Of a stretch of 64,000 bases of DNA, positions 16,159 through 25,640 are shown piece after piece. The stretch is from Streptomyces sp. NK08204 (GTDB taxonomy: Bacteria; Actinomycetota; Actinomycetes; Streptomycetales; Streptomycetaceae), in the NCBI RefSeq assembly GCF_020400585.1, contig NZ_JAINVF010000008.1, positions 124,001 through 188,000 of the forward strand, written 5' to 3'. Position numbers and translations under genes: made by a program. Positions within the stretch are counted from its first letter, which is position 1. Each line of letters starts with the position of its first letter. The notes under the pieces were generated by a model. That model worked only from the letters and a program-made list of their open reading frames with translations, was not told where the DNA came from and did no database searches.

Positions 16159-17232
16159 TCAGCAGATCCGCGGCAACTGCTCCCCGAGCGGCAGGTCGAC
16201 CACCCGGGTGCCGCCGAGACCGGTCGACACCACCACCATGCCGGGGTGTTCGGCCACGCACTCACCGATGAGCGCGGCCTGCGCCCCCTGCGGATGCGCC
16301 CGCATCGCCGCCAGCACCGCATCGGCGTGCTCGCGGGGGACGAACGCCACCAGACGGCCCTCGTTGGCGACGTACAGCGGGTCCAGGCCCAGGAATGCGC
16401 AGGCGTTGGCGACGGCGTCCGGCACCGGGATCGCCCGCTCCGTCAGCCGCACCCCGGTGCCCGAGGCCCGGGCGATCTCGTTCAGCGACGCTGCGAGCCC
16501 GCCCCGCGTGGGATCGCGCAGCACGTGAAGGTCGGACGTGACCTCCAGCATCGCCGCGACCAGAGCGGCCAGCGGCGCGGTGTCGCTCGCGACCTCCACG
16601 CCGAACTCCAGCCCGTCGCGCACGCTCATGATGGCCACGCCGTGCAGGCCGATCGGCCCGCTGACCAGGACGGCGTCGCCGGGCCTCGCCCGCTGCGGCC
16701 GGATGTCCACGCCGTCGGCGACCAGGCCGATGCCGGAGGTGGTGAGGTACACGCCGTCCCCGTGCCCGGCCTCGACGACCTTGGTGTCCCCGGTGGCGAC
16801 GGTGACGCCGGCCGCCTGTGCGGCGGCACCGACGGCGCGGGCGACCCGGTCGACGACGTCCATCGCCACGCCCTCCTCCAGTACGAAGGCCGTCGACAGG
16901 AACGCCGGCACCGCACCGCTCATGGCGAGGTCGTTGACGGTGCCGTTCACGGCCAGGTCGCCGATGCAGCCGCCGGGGAAGAACAGCGGCCGTACCACGT
17001 AGGAGTCGGTGGAGAAGGCCAGCCGGGCCCCGCCGAGGCGGACCACCGCCGAGTCGGCGAGCCCGGCCAGCACCGGATTGCCGTAGGCCGGGGCGAAAAC
17101 CCCGTCCACGAGCTCCGCCGACAGGGCGCCGCCGCCCCCGTGGCCCATGACGACGACCGGCTGGTCGCGCAGCGGAGCGGGGCAGGACCAGTTCGACGGG
17201 TCGACGACTGCGGTGGCGGACGTGTCAGCCAA
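16159..17232 (-). CDS. hypE: carbamoyl-dehydratase HypE
   Basis: 357 aa. HypE converts the thiocarboxamide on its C-terminal Cys to thiocyanate, using ATP, to supply the cyanide ligands of the active-site iron. The protein ends PRIC, with the essential terminal cysteine. The PurM/AIR-synthase-like fold is seen in [47 protein letters not shown] and DPTRGGLA. It overlaps hypD by 8 bp. Confidence 0.96.
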   Translation of the reverse strand: MADTSATAVVDPSNWSCPAPLRDQPVVVMGHGGGGALSAELVDGVFAPAYGNPVLAGLADSAVVRLGGARLAFSTDSYVVRPLFFPGGCIGDLAVNGTVNDLAMSGAVPAFLSTAFVLEEGVAMDVVDRVARAVGAAAQAAGVTVATGDTKVVEAGHGDGVYLTTSGIGLVADGVDIRPQRARPGDAVLVSGPIGLHGVAIMSVRDGLEFGVEVASDTAPLAALVAAMLEVTSDLHVLRDPTRGGLAASLNEIARASGTGVRLTERAIPVPDAVANACAFLGLDPLYVANEGRLVAFVPREHADAVLAAMRAHPQGAQAALIGECVAEHPGMVVVSTGLGGTRVVDLPLGEQLPRIC

Positions 17233-18346
17233 CGGGGCTCATCTCCTTGTGCGGGGTGGTGTCCATCCGCCGGTAGAGGTAGTAGGCGGCACAGGCGCCC
17301 TCGTTGGAGACCATCGTGGCGCCCAGCGGGGTGCGTGGTGTGCAGGTCGTGCCGAAGGCCGGGCACTCGGTCGGCTTGATCAGGCCCTGGAGCACCTCGC
17401 CGCTGCGGCAGACGCCGGACTCCTCGGTACGGATGCCGCCGACGTCGAAGCGGTGCTCGGCGTCGTGGTCGCGGAACGCCTCCGTCAGCCGCCAGCCGCT
17501 GCCCGGGATGCGTCCGATACCGCGCCAGGAGCGGTCGGTGACCTCGAACACCTCTTCGATCATGCGCAGGGCGGCCGGGTTGCCGGTCTCCCGTACGGCA
17601 CGGGCGTAGGCGTTCTCCACGCGGTGCTCGCCGCGCTCCAGCTGGTGCACGGCGCGCCGGATGCCCTCCAGGATGTCCAGCGGCTCGAACCCGGTCACCA
17701 CGATGGGGACGCGGTGCCGCTCGGCAAGGTCCGGATACTCGGCGGTGCCCATCACGCTGCACACGTGGCCGGCCGCGAGGAATCCCTGCACCCGACAGGA
17801 GGGGGCGGTCATGATGGCCTCGACCGCCGGCGGCACCCGCACGTGCGACACCAGCAGGCTGAAGTTGGCAAGGCCCAGGCGGCGCGCCTGGTGCACGGCC
17901 ATGGCGTTGGCGGGCGCCGTGGTCTCGAAGCCGATGCCGAAGAACACGACCTCGCGGTCCGGGTGACGGCGGGCCAGCTCCAGCGCGTCCATGGGGGAGT
18001 AGACCACGCGGACGTCGCCGCCCTCGCTCTTGACCCGGAACAGGTCCCGGTCCGTGCCCGGCACCCGCAGCATGTCCCCGAAGGAGCAGAAGATCACCTC
18101 GGGCCGGGCGGCGATCGCCAGCGCCTTGTCGATGACCTCCAGCGGCGTCACACACACCGGACAGCCGGGTCCATGGATCAACTCGACTTTTTCGGGGAGG
18201 AGTTGGTCGATCCCGTGTCGGATGATGGAGTGGGTCTGACCGCCGCAGACCTCCATCAGTGCCCACGGCCGGGTGACCGTGGCGTGGATCTCGTCGAGCA
18301 GCCTGCGCGCCAGCTCGGGGTCGTTGAACTCGTCGATGTACTTCAT
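17225..18346 (-). CDS. hypD: Fe-(CN)2CO assembly scaffold HypD
   Basis: 373 aa. HypD with HypC builds the Fe(CN)2CO unit, using a [4Fe-4S] cluster and redox cysteines. Motifs visible are [49 protein letters not shown] and [10 protein letters not shown], and the C-terminal cluster ligands in [17 protein letters not shown] and [10 protein letters not shown]. It overlaps hypC by 4 bp (ATGA) and hypE by 8 bp, as expected for proteins made in fixed ratio. Confidence 0.97.
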   Translation of the reverse strand: MKYIDEFNDPELARRLLDEIHATVTRPWALMEVCGGQTHSIIRHGIDQLLPEKVELIHGPGCPVCVTPLEVIDKALAIAARPEVIFCSFGDMLRVPGTDRDLFRVKSEGGDVRVVYSPMDALELARRHPDREVVFFGIGFETTAPANAMAVHQARRLGLANFSLLVSHVRVPPAVEAIMTAPSCRVQGFLAAGHVCSVMGTAEYPDLAERHRVPIVVTGFEPLDILEGIRRAVHQLERGEHRVENAYARAVRETGNPAALRMIEEVFEVTDRSWRGIGRIPGSGWRLTEAFRDHDAEHRFDVGGIRTEESGVCRSGEVLQGLIKPTECPAFGTTCTPRTPLGATMVSNEGACAAYYLYRRMDTTPHKEMSPVG

Positions 18347-18672
18347 CGGGCTCCTTCCTCGGCGCCGGACGTGGCCGCCGGGCCTGCGGGCTTCGGCACC
18401 CCCGCCTCCTGTGCCGCCCGCCCCCAGGCGTCACCGAACTCCTCCTCCAGCAGCCCCAGTTCCTCGAAGAGCCGCAGGGAGGCCTGCGCCGACTCCTCGT
18501 CCAGCCGCTGCAGCGCGAATCCGACGTGGACGATGACGTACTCCCCGACCCGCACATCGGGGACGTACTCGAGGCAGACGCGTTTGTGCACGCCGCCGAA
18601 GTCGATCAGCCCCGTCAGGGGATCGGTGCCGTCCTCGACGGCCAGGACGCGGCCGGGCACTGCCAGACACAT
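18343..18672 (-). CDS. hypC: hydrogenase maturation chaperone HypC
   Basis: 109 aa. It begins [10 protein letters not shown] with the essential Cys2 that carries the iron fragment with HypD and delivers it to the large-subunit precursor. The family [15 protein letters not shown] and [19 protein letters not shown] segments follow. A 35-residue Ala/Gly/Pro-rich C-terminal tail makes it longer than the usual 75-90 aa. It starts 3 bp after the hypF stop. Confidence 0.96.
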   Translation of the reverse strand: MCLAVPGRVLAVEDGTDPLTGLIDFGGVHKRVCLEYVPDVRVGEYVIVHVGFALQRLDEESAQASLRLFEELGLLEEEFGDAWGRAAQEAGVPKPAGPAATSGAEEGAR

Positions 18673-18675
18673 GGG

Positions 18676-21021
18676 TCACTCCGGGTTGTCGGCGGGGAAT
18701 GGTCGGCGGGCCGCGACCACGAGCTGGCCCAGAGCGAGCCCGCCGTCACCCGGCGGGACCTCCCCGTGCCGCAGCACCGTGAACCCGTCCACCGTCAGCA
18801 GGGCCGTGCAGGCCTCCTCCAGCAGCGTGTTGGCGAACACCCCGCCGGTCAGGGCCACCGTGGCGATGCCGGTGTCGCGGCGCGCCCGGCGGCACACGTC
18901 CGCGACCGTCACCGCGACACCCCGGTGGAAGCGGGCCGCCAGCACGGGGCGGGGTGCGCCACGGCGCAGGTCCGCGACGAGCGAGCGCAGGACGGGGGCC
19001 GGATCGAGCCGCAGCGCCGCGGCGTCGCCGGGTGCCGTGCGCAGGGTGTACGCGCAGTTGTCGGCGGTCCACCCCTGCACGGCCTCCGCCTCCAGCTCCA
19101 GCGCCGCCTGTGCCTCGTAGCCCGCCCGGTGGCACACGCCCAACAGCGACGAGACGGCGTCGAACAGGCGCCCCATGCTGGAGGTCGGCACACAGGCCAC
19201 GTCCCGCTCCAACTGGCGTGCCAGCAAGGTGCGTTCCTCGGGCGGGCAGGCGGCCGTGCACGGCAGGTCCGGGTCCCAGGCCAGACCGGCCGCGTGGAGC
19301 CGGGCCAGGGCCAGACGGCAGGGGTTGGCCACCCCGGCGTCCCCGCCGGGCAGCGCAGCGGGGGACAGATGGGCGTAGCGGCGGAAGCCGTCGTAGTCGG
19401 CGATCAGTACCTCGCCGCCCCAGACGGTGCGGTCGTCGCCGTATCCGGTGCCGTCGAAGGCGATGCCGATGACGGGGGCGGTACCGGTGAGACCGTGCTC
19501 GGCCATGGCGGAGGCGACGTGCGCGTGGTGGTGCTGCACCAGCCGCACCTCCCGCCCGTCGGCCCGGGCGCGCGCCCAGCGCGCCGAGTGGTAGCCGGGG
19601 TGCCGGTCGGCCGCGACCACCTCGGGCCGGATGCCGGTCAGGCACCGCAGGTTCGCCTCGGCCCGCTCCAGGGCGCCTAGCGATGCCAGGTCGCCCAGGT
19701 CGCCGATGTGCGGCCCGAACCAGGCCTGATCGTCCGCCCCGAGGCAGGACGCGTTCTTCAGGTCGCCGCCCACCGCGAGAACCGGGCGCACCGTGAACGG
19801 CAGGGCCAGCGGCCGGGGCACGTACCCGCGGGAGCGGCGCAGCACCTGCTCGGTGCCGTCGGGCCGCACCCGCAGCACGGAGTCGTCGCACGGCGAGGTG
19901 ATGGCACGGTCGTGGGCCAGCCAGGCGTCGGCCAGTCCGGACAGCCGCGTCAGAGCCTCGGCGTCGTCGGTGACGATGGGCTCGCCGGAACGGTTGCCGC
20001 TGGTCATCACCAGCAGGCGCGGGCCGGGCGGGTCGCCCGGCAGTCCGAACAACAGCGTGTGCACGGGCGTGTAGGGCAGCATGACGCCGACGTGCGGGCT
20101 GCCGGTGCACACGCCGTCGGCGAGCGGTCCGCCACGCGGACGCAGCAGCACGACCGGGCGGTGCGGCCCGGTCAGCGCGGCCCGTTCGGCCTCCCCGACC
20201 TCGGCGATCCGCGTGACGTCCGTCAGGTCCGCCGCCATCACCGCGAACGGTTTCCCGCCGCGCTGCTTGCGGGCCCGCAGCCGCGCCACGGCGTCCGCGT
20301 CGCTCGCGTCACAGGCCAGGTGGTAGCCCCCGACGCCCTTGACGGCGACGATCCGCCCCGCCGCGAGCAGGGCCCGTGCCGCGGCGAGGGCCTCGGCGTC
20401 CCGCGCGGGCCGCAACCCGGTCCCGGGAGCGGGCACGAGACGCAGGCCGGGACCGCAGGCGTGGCAGGCGACCGGCTGCGCGTGGAAGCGCCGGTCGCCG
20501 GGGTCGCCGTACTCCGCGGCGCACGCCCCGCACATCGCAAAAGCGTCCATGGTGGTGGTCGCCCGGTCGTACGGCAGCGCCCTCGCGATCGTGAAGCGGG
20601 GGCCGCAGTGCGTGCAGGTGATGAACGGATGCCGGTGCCGACGGTCGGCGGGGTCGGCCAGCTCCCGCAAACAGTCCGCGCACGTGGCGGTGTCCGGCGG
20701 CAGCACCGTGCGCCCGCTGCCGGTCTCGGAGGCGCGGATGGTGAAGCCGTCCGCAGCACCCGTCGTGGGTACGTCGGTGCAGTCGACGCCGGTCACGGTG
20801 GCCAGGGCGGGAGTCTCCCGGGGGAGCCGGGCACAGAACCGCTCCACCCCGTCGGGCGGGCCCTCCACCTCGATCAGGACGCCGCCGGAGTGGTTGGTGA
20901 CGAACCCGGTCAGCGCCTCCTCGGTGGCCAGGCGGTGCACGAACGGCCGGAACCCGACGCCCTGCACCACACCGCGCACGCCGATCCGGCGCCGTACCGT
21001 GGCGGTGGCCGGGGCCGTCAT
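18676..21021 (-). CDS. hypF: carbamoyltransferase HypF
   Basis: 781 aa from ATG 21021. HypF makes carbamoyl-adenylate from carbamoyl phosphate and passes it to HypE. All four domains are visible in order: acylphosphatase (GVVQGVGFRPFVHRLA, residues about 18-95); two zinc fingers (CADCLREL, CTHCGPRF, MCGACAAEYGD, CHACGPGL, 110-200); a YrdC-like nucleotide domain (VAVKGVGGYHLACDA, about 225-385); and a Kae1-like domain with the metal ligands in QHHHAHVASAMAEHG (about 400-780). The start overlaps the hypB stop as ATGA. Confidence 0.97.
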   Translation of the reverse strand: MTAPATATVRRRIGVRGVVQGVGFRPFVHRLATEEALTGFVTNHSGGVLIEVEGPPDGVERFCARLPRETPALATVTGVDCTDVPTTGAADGFTIRASETGSGRTVLPPDTATCADCLRELADPADRRHRHPFITCTHCGPRFTIARALPYDRATTTMDAFAMCGACAAEYGDPGDRRFHAQPVACHACGPGLRLVPAPGTGLRPARDAEALAAARALLAAGRIVAVKGVGGYHLACDASDADAVARLRARKQRGGKPFAVMAADLTDVTRIAEVGEAERAALTGPHRPVVLLRPRGGPLADGVCTGSPHVGVMLPYTPVHTLLFGLPGDPPGPRLLVMTSGNRSGEPIVTDDAEALTRLSGLADAWLAHDRAITSPCDDSVLRVRPDGTEQVLRRSRGYVPRPLALPFTVRPVLAVGGDLKNASCLGADDQAWFGPHIGDLGDLASLGALERAEANLRCLTGIRPEVVAADRHPGYHSARWARARADGREVRLVQHHHAHVASAMAEHGLTGTAPVIGIAFDGTGYGDDRTVWGGEVLIADYDGFRRYAHLSPAALPGGDAGVANPCRLALARLHAAGLAWDPDLPCTAACPPEERTLLARQLERDVACVPTSSMGRLFDAVSSLLGVCHRAGYEAQAALELEAEAVQGWTADNCAYTLRTAPGDAAALRLDPAPVLRSLVADLRRGAPRPVLAARFHRGVAVTVADVCRRARRDTGIATVALTGGVFANTLLEEACTALLTVDGFTVLRHGEVPPGDGGLALGQLVVAARRPFPADNPE

Positions 21022-21728
21022 GACGCGGTGTGCTGGTGCGCGGGTGCGGTCAGCGCCGGGCGGTGCGGCGGCGCACCGTTGCGGACGGCGAGGACCCGGT
21101 CCAGCAGGACATCGACGCCCTCGCCCCGTCGGGCGCTGGTGCGGACGACGTCCACGCCCGGGTTCACCCGCTCGACGTTGCCGGTGAAGGCGGCCTCGTC
21201 GAAGCCGGCGGCCTCGGCCAGGTCGGTCTTGGTGACCACCACCAGGTGGGCGGAGCCGAAGGCGGTGGGGTACTTCAGCGGCTTGTCCTCGCCCTCGGTC
21301 ACCGCCATCAGAACCACGCGCAGCGTCTCGCCGAGGTCGTAGGCCGCCGGACAGACGAGATTGCCCACGTTCTCCACGAACAGCAGCGCGGTGTCCACAG
21401 GCAGCCACCCCTCCAGGTGTCCGCGCACCTGCCGCGCCTCCAGGTGGCACAGCCCGCCCGTCAGCAACTGCTTGACCGGGGCGCCCGAGCGTGCCAGACG
21501 GCGGGCGTCGTTCTCCGTCGCCAGGTCCGCGGTCAGCGCGGCCACCGCGAGGCCACGCCGTACGGACAGGCCCAGCACATGCGTCAGCAGCTCCGTCTTA
21601 CCGCTGCCGGGGCTGGAGAGCAGGTTGACCGTGGTGACGCCCTGACGGTCCAGGTCGGTGCGCAGGGCCGCCGCCAGGTCGTCGTTCTTCGCCATGACAG
21701 CCTGTTTCACGTCCACGGACCGGCACAT
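21018..21728 (-). CDS. hypB: nickel-insertion GTPase HypB
   Basis: 236 aa from ATG 21728, overlapping the protease stop by 3 bp. GTP hydrolysis drives nickel insertion with HypA. Seen are the P-loop LLSSPGSGKTELL, the metal-site region GGLCHLEARQV (Cys-His), FVENVGNLVCPA and the G4 motif VVTKTDL. The His-rich nickel-storage N-terminus of some HypB proteins is absent; the N-terminus starts MCRSVDVKQAV. Confidence 0.96.
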   Translation of the reverse strand: MCRSVDVKQAVMAKNDDLAAALRTDLDRQGVTTVNLLSSPGSGKTELLTHVLGLSVRRGLAVAALTADLATENDARRLARSGAPVKQLLTGGLCHLEARQVRGHLEGWLPVDTALLFVENVGNLVCPAAYDLGETLRVVLMAVTEGEDKPLKYPTAFGSAHLVVVTKTDLAEAAGFDEAAFTGNVERVNPGVDVVRTSARRGEGVDVLLDRVLAVRNGAPPHRPALTAPAHQHTAS

Positions 21729-22345
21729 CACGCGTGCTCCTTGCTGACGGAGGGGCGAACGTGGTGATCCTCTTCCGGCCGGGCGGCGATCCCGCAAGGA
21801 CCGGCCGGTACACACCCCCCGGATTCCTCCGGCCGGCCGAACGCGAGCGGCGCGGAGGGGTCGGACAGCAGCCGCCGCACCACCGTGTGCAGCAGGGGCA
21901 CCGCCGCCGCGACGGCCGCGCGCACCGGGGCGCTCAGACCGTCGATGACGTCGGTGTCGTCCCGCGGCAGCCGCTCGGGCTCGCACGCCAGCAGCACGAC
22001 GCGGGGCAACGGCCTTTCGGCCAGGCGCGCGGCCAGTGCCAGCACCTTGACCGGGTCCATGCCGTGCGCCTCCGGCGCGCAGTCCGCGGCGTCGGGCAGC
22101 TCGGGCGCGATCAGGGACAGGGTGCCGGGGCGGTGGCCGCGCGCCGCGGCGTCGACGAGCACCACCGCGTCGTAGCCGTCCAGGAGCTGGTAGGCGAGGT
22201 CCAGGCCGCGGATGCCGAAGTCCCGCACATCGGCACCGGCGGGCAGCGGACGTTCCCGCAGGGCCGCGATCACTTCGGGGCCGAAGGCGTCGTCGGCGAG
22301 GAAGATGTTGCCGATGCCGGCCACGAGCAGACGGGTGGGGGCCAA
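21728..22345 (-). CDS. hydrogenase maturation protease (M52 family)
   Basis: 205 aa from a TTG at 22345, supported by AGGAG 7 bases upstream. It cleaves the C-terminal propeptide of the large subunit once nickel is in place. The family residues are visible: GIGNIFLADDAFG (the GxGN and conserved Asp), DVRDFGIRGLDLAY, VLVDAAARG and a metal-binding His in EAHGMDP. The C-terminal 35 residues are an unusual Gly/Pro-rich tail. It is the only protease in the locus, so HhyL is its expected substrate. It lies between hypX and hypB in the minus-strand unit. Confidence 0.93.
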   Translation of the reverse strand: MAPTRLLVAGIGNIFLADDAFGPEVIAALRERPLPAGADVRDFGIRGLDLAYQLLDGYDAVVLVDAAARGHRPGTLSLIAPELPDAADCAPEAHGMDPVKVLALAARLAERPLPRVVLLACEPERLPRDDTDVIDGLSAPVRAAVAAAVPLLHTVVRRLLSDPSAPLAFGRPEESGGCVPAGPCGIAARPEEDHHVRPSVSKEHA

Positions 22346-22393
22346 CGGAGTCTCCTGCCCAGAGGCCGGCGAAAAGTGCCGGCGGAGGGATGG

Positions 22394-22432
22394 TGCGGAT
22401 GGAGAGTGCGGATGGAGAGTGCGGATGGAGGG
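22394..22432. repeat. three tandem copies of a 13-bp unit
   Basis: TGCGGATGGAGAG is repeated at 22394, 22407 and 22420 (third copy ends GG instead of AG). It sits in the 120-bp gap between hypX and the protease gene. On the minus strand it reads CTCTCCATCCGCA. It may be simple slippage or a leader element. Confidence 0.75.
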
Positions 22433-22465
22433 TGACGCGCGACCGGGGGCAGCCGTCCGGTGTGC

Positions 22466-24163
22466 CTACGGCGCGGCCGGCGGCGCCAGCGGCCGAGAGG
22501 ATCCGCTCGGCACCTTCCGTACGAAGGCGGACCGCAGCGCGTGGTACGGGGCCTCACGGTCGAAGAAGATGCGGCGCATGCGTGTCTGCTCGTCATTGCG
22601 GTACACCGCGAGCGGCTTCCGTGCCTCGTCCCGCTCCCGCGCGGCCCGCTTGGCGGCGATCCGCTCCGGCAGATCCGGTGCCAGGGCCAGCGCCGCGGCC
22701 AGGCGGTCGACCTCGTGGCAGAAGGCGCCCGGGGAGGCCGGGACGAGGCGATCGACCAGGCCGAGCTGCCCGGCCAGGACCGCGCTCACCGGCAGCGCCT
22801 CCCGCGTGAGCCGCTCGGCGGTCTGTTCCCCCGTCCTGCGGGGCAGGCTGTACGTCCAGAACTCCGACCCGTACAGGCCCATACGACGGTAGTGCGGGTT
22901 CAGCACGACCCCGGTACGGCACCACACCTCGTCCGCCGCCAGCGCAAGCATCACCCCGCCCGCCGCCGCGTTGCCGCCCAGCGCGGCGACCACCAGCCGG
23001 TCGGTCGTCCGCAGCACCGCCTCGACCAGGTCGTTCATGGCGTCGAGATTCGTCCACGACTCGTCGGCCGGGTCCGGTGCGGCCTCGATGACGTTGAGGT
23101 GGATGCCGTTGGAGAAGAAGCCGCGCCCGCCGTCCAGGACCAGCACCGAGGCCGGCCGGGCCAGCGCCTGGCGGTAGCCGGCGAGCAGCCGTCGGCACTG
23201 GTCGGAACTCATCGCTCCGCCGGGGAAGGAGAAGCTCAGGAAGCCGACGTCTCCGCGCTGCCGGTAGCGGACGTCGGCCCAGGTGCGCCGTTCGGCGGGC
23301 AGCTCCAGGGGCACGGGCACCTCCGGGACGTCCCGGAGCCGGTCGCCCAGCACCGTGGTCGCCGGGCGGCGGAAGGGATGGGGGTCGCCCAAGGAGCGGC
23401 GTGGCCTCAGCTCCGGGATCCACACCGCCCCGTCCCGGGTGGCCCGGCACACCGCGCCGTGGCGTGTGGCCAGCACCTCCCCGGGACGGCCCCGCAGGGT
23501 GTCCTCGGGATGGCCGCCGTGCAGGAACACCTCCCGGCCGAGCAGTTCGTCGAGGACCCCCGGCTGCGAGTCGGCACCGCGCAGCTTGCGCAGGACTGCT
23601 TCCGTGCCGTCCGCCTGCCAGTCGATGCGGCGCGATTCCTGTCGGAAGGCGTCGCGCCACACGACGCCGATCGAGGGGTCGCCCTGCGATTGCGGCTTGA
23701 AGGAGCTGTCGGCATGACGCTGCACCGCCAGCAGTACGGCGGCCACGGCGGCGTCGGACACCTCACCCCGGTACAGGTCGCTCTTGCCGACGGGCGGCAC
23801 GGCGCACGGCACCGAGGCCCAGATGTCACCCGCGTCCAGAACGGCCTCGGCCTGCAGGACGGTCACGCCCCAGCGGGGTGCTCCGCCGGCGACGGCCCAG
23901 TCCAGGGCGGACGGACCGCGGTCGCCCGGCGGGCCCGGGTGGACGATCAGACAGGTGTGCTCACGCCACACGTCCTCGGGCAGCGCTGTCCTCAGCATCG
24001 GCGCGATGATCAGCTCCGGGCCGGTCTCCCGCACGGCGGCGCGGACCGCGTCGTCACCGTGCGAGGCCAGCACCGCCTCCACCCGGTGCCCGCGGTCGGA
24101 GAGCTCGGCGTACACCCTTTGGGACAGGCTGTTGAAAGCACTGGCGACGAGGAGGATGTCCAT
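22466..24163 (-). CDS. hypX: HypX, CO-ligand synthase for [NiFe]-hydrogenase
   Basis: 565 aa from ATG 24163, with AAGGGG upstream. HypX takes a formyl group from formyl-tetrahydrofolate to coenzyme A and decarbonylates it, giving the active-site CO ligand under aerobic conditions. The N-terminal formyltransferase-like domain (1-270) shows VASAFNSLSQRVY, LIVHPGPPGDRGPSALDWA and RIDW. The C-terminal enoyl-CoA hydratase-like domain (about 285-540) shows FLSFSFPGGAMSSDQC, VLDGGRGFFSNGIHLN, ALGGNAAAGGVMLALAADEV and LNPHYRRMGLYGSEFW. Its presence agrees with an enzyme matured in air. Confidence 0.95.
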   Translation of the reverse strand: MDILLVASAFNSLSQRVYAELSDRGHRVEAVLASHGDDAVRAAVRETGPELIIAPMLRTALPEDVWREHTCLIVHPGPPGDRGPSALDWAVAGGAPRWGVTVLQAEAVLDAGDIWASVPCAVPPVGKSDLYRGEVSDAAVAAVLLAVQRHADSSFKPQSQGDPSIGVVWRDAFRQESRRIDWQADGTEAVLRKLRGADSQPGVLDELLGREVFLHGGHPEDTLRGRPGEVLATRHGAVCRATRDGAVWIPELRPRRSLGDPHPFRRPATTVLGDRLRDVPEVPVPLELPAERRTWADVRYRQRGDVGFLSFSFPGGAMSSDQCRRLLAGYRQALARPASVLVLDGGRGFFSNGIHLNVIEAAPDPADESWTNLDAMNDLVEAVLRTTDRLVVAALGGNAAAGGVMLALAADEVWCRTGVVLNPHYRRMGLYGSEFWTYSLPRRTGEQTAERLTREALPVSAVLAGQLGLVDRLVPASPGAFCHEVDRLAAALALAPDLPERIAAKRAARERDEARKPLAVYRNDEQTRMRRIFFDREAPYHALRSAFVRKVPSGSSRPLAPPAAP

Positions 24164-24325
24164 ACGGCCCCTTCACGGCGGCGAAGCGGAGGGCGCGCGG
24201 TGCCCCGGACGAGACAGCAGGATCGTCCCGTCGGCGGTGTGGGCGGCGCAGCGCAACGGCCGCCGCCCGGAAGTTCCACCGGATGGTGGCGCCGCGGACG
24301 GGACCACCGGGCGGCGCCGCGGACC

Positions 24326-24697
24326 CTACGTCTCCTCCTCCATCCGGATCGACTCCTGCAGCTTCTTGCGGGCGTCCGTCTCCTCGCGGTCCTCGCCCAT
24401 TTCGAGCAGTGCCTCCGCGATGGCGTCGAGCTTGCGCTGGATGGCGTGCTCGGCACGCATCTCGGAGTTCTTCAGCAGGGCCAGGAGCAACAGGGTGACC
24501 GCGGTCATCGCCTCGCCCGCGAGCAGCAGCCATCTGAGGGGCAGTTCCGCGGCGTGACTGGCGACGAAGAAGCCGACCAGTCCCAGGCAGATCACGAAGA
24601 AGAGCGGGGAACTCGTCAGGTTCGAGGCGTTCTCGGCGAGCCGCTCGAACCGGCCCGGCTCGGGTCCACCGCGTTGGACAGGGCTCGGAAACCTCAT
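24326..24697 (-). CDS. low-affinity iron permease-like small membrane protein
   Basis: 123 aa from ATG 24697. After RFERLAENASNLTSSPL come two membrane spans (FFVICLGLVGFFVASHAAE and WLLLAGEAMTAVTLLLLALLKN). A charged C-terminal helix follows (RAEHAIQRKLDAIAEALLEMGED). This two-span layout and SSPLFF start match short bacterial members of the low-affinity iron permease family. Transport has not been shown for most of these. It lies 160 bp upstream of hypX on the same strand and may belong to the same transcript, but the gap is larger than inside the hyp run. Confidence 0.7.
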   Translation of the reverse strand: MRFPSPVQRGGPEPGRFERLAENASNLTSSPLFFVICLGLVGFFVASHAAELPLRWLLLAGEAMTAVTLLLLALLKNSEMRAEHAIQRKLDAIAEALLEMGEDREETDARKKLQESIRMEEET

Positions 24698-24949
24698 GGC
24701 GCAACCCCTACCCGCTTCCCCGCCGCAATCGGCGCACCTGCGGCCGACCGGGCGTGGCCCGGGGGCCGAAACGGGTGATGCGCGCCGCCGTCGACGCGCA
24801 GTGCGGCGACAGAGGCCGATTCCCGGCTTCCACCGGCACCGCTGCGCGCCCTTGGCCGCGAGGGGGAGCGGCACGTGACGTCCGCGTCGCGGCCGGCATC
24901 GTGAAGGTTCTGCGGCGTCAGCGCCGGTGTGCAGCTTGACGGGGTCCCT

Positions 24950-25320
24950 GGCGATGCCACCGGCGGGCGAAGTCCGGGCCGGGGACCCGCAGCGGCACTG
25001 ACCGAGGACCGTCACAGCGGCCAGATCTACCAGCTGACCGGAGCACGGGCGATCGGTTTCGGTGAAGCGGCGAACCTCATCGGCGAGGCGACCGGGCGCA
25101 CGATCCGGCACGTCGACACCGACCCGATGCCTTCGTCCAGCAGCAGGTCGCGGCAGGCGTCTCACCCGATGTCGCGCGACTGCTCACCGAGCTCCTCGTG
25201 GCCGCGGGCGGCGGCTCGGGCGCCGTGCTCCGCGACGGCGTGCAACGAGCACTCGGCCGGCCGCCCCGGCCCTTCGAGAACTTCGTCGCCGAGGCTGCCG
25301 CCGCCGGCCACTGGGCCTGA
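24950..25320 (+). pseudogene. decayed NmrA-like NAD(P)-binding protein (C-terminal part)
   Basis: Two adjoining frames together spell the C-terminus of an NmrA/SDR-like atypical reductase. A first frame from about 24998 reads LTEDRHSGQIYQLTGARAI, then GFGEAANLIGEATGRTIRHV to DTDP. A second, shifted near 25128, reads AFVQQQVAAGVSPDVARLL to ENFVAEAAAAGHWA and the stop at 25318-25320. Restoring one G after GACCCG would rejoin them. Upstream, a third frame gives MPPAGEVRAGDP, which fits the family segment before LTED but with an internal deletion. The Rossmann-fold N-terminus is missing. It stands 1 kb from the ECF41 sigma gene, a sigma type commonly paired with such proteins. Confidence 0.75.
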
Positions 25321-25443
25321 CCCCTTCGTCGAACCGTCGAGGCTCAGCCCGGCCCGGACGCGCAGGTCCGCGCACTCGGTGGGCCTCCTCCTTCCCACGG
25401 TCAGCGGGCGTCGCCCCAGGTCATGACCTGCCGCCCGGCAGCG

Positions 25444-25485
25444 CAAGCACTCCCGCCCGGGGTGAGGCGCAGGCGGGAGTGCTTG
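25444..25485. terminator. strong intrinsic hairpin; 25321-25640 otherwise empty
   Basis: A perfect 14-bp inverted repeat: CAAGCACTCCCGCC, a 14-base loop, then GGCGGGAGTGCTTG. It lies between the plus-strand pseudogene and the minus-strand CMD gene and could end transcription from either side. The remaining bases of 25321-25640 show no gene. Confidence 0.75.
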
Positions 25486-25640
25486 GTGTCGGCTGTCGGC
25501 CTCCCGTGCAGGCGAGGCTCCCGGCCTGCCCGAGCACCCGGACTTCCCCCTGTGTCCACGTCCTCGTCAGCCGGGTCGCCGGCATGACCGGCCCGCCCCG
25601 GATCGAACGGGTCCGGGCTGGGCGGTCCTTCGTCCGGCGA

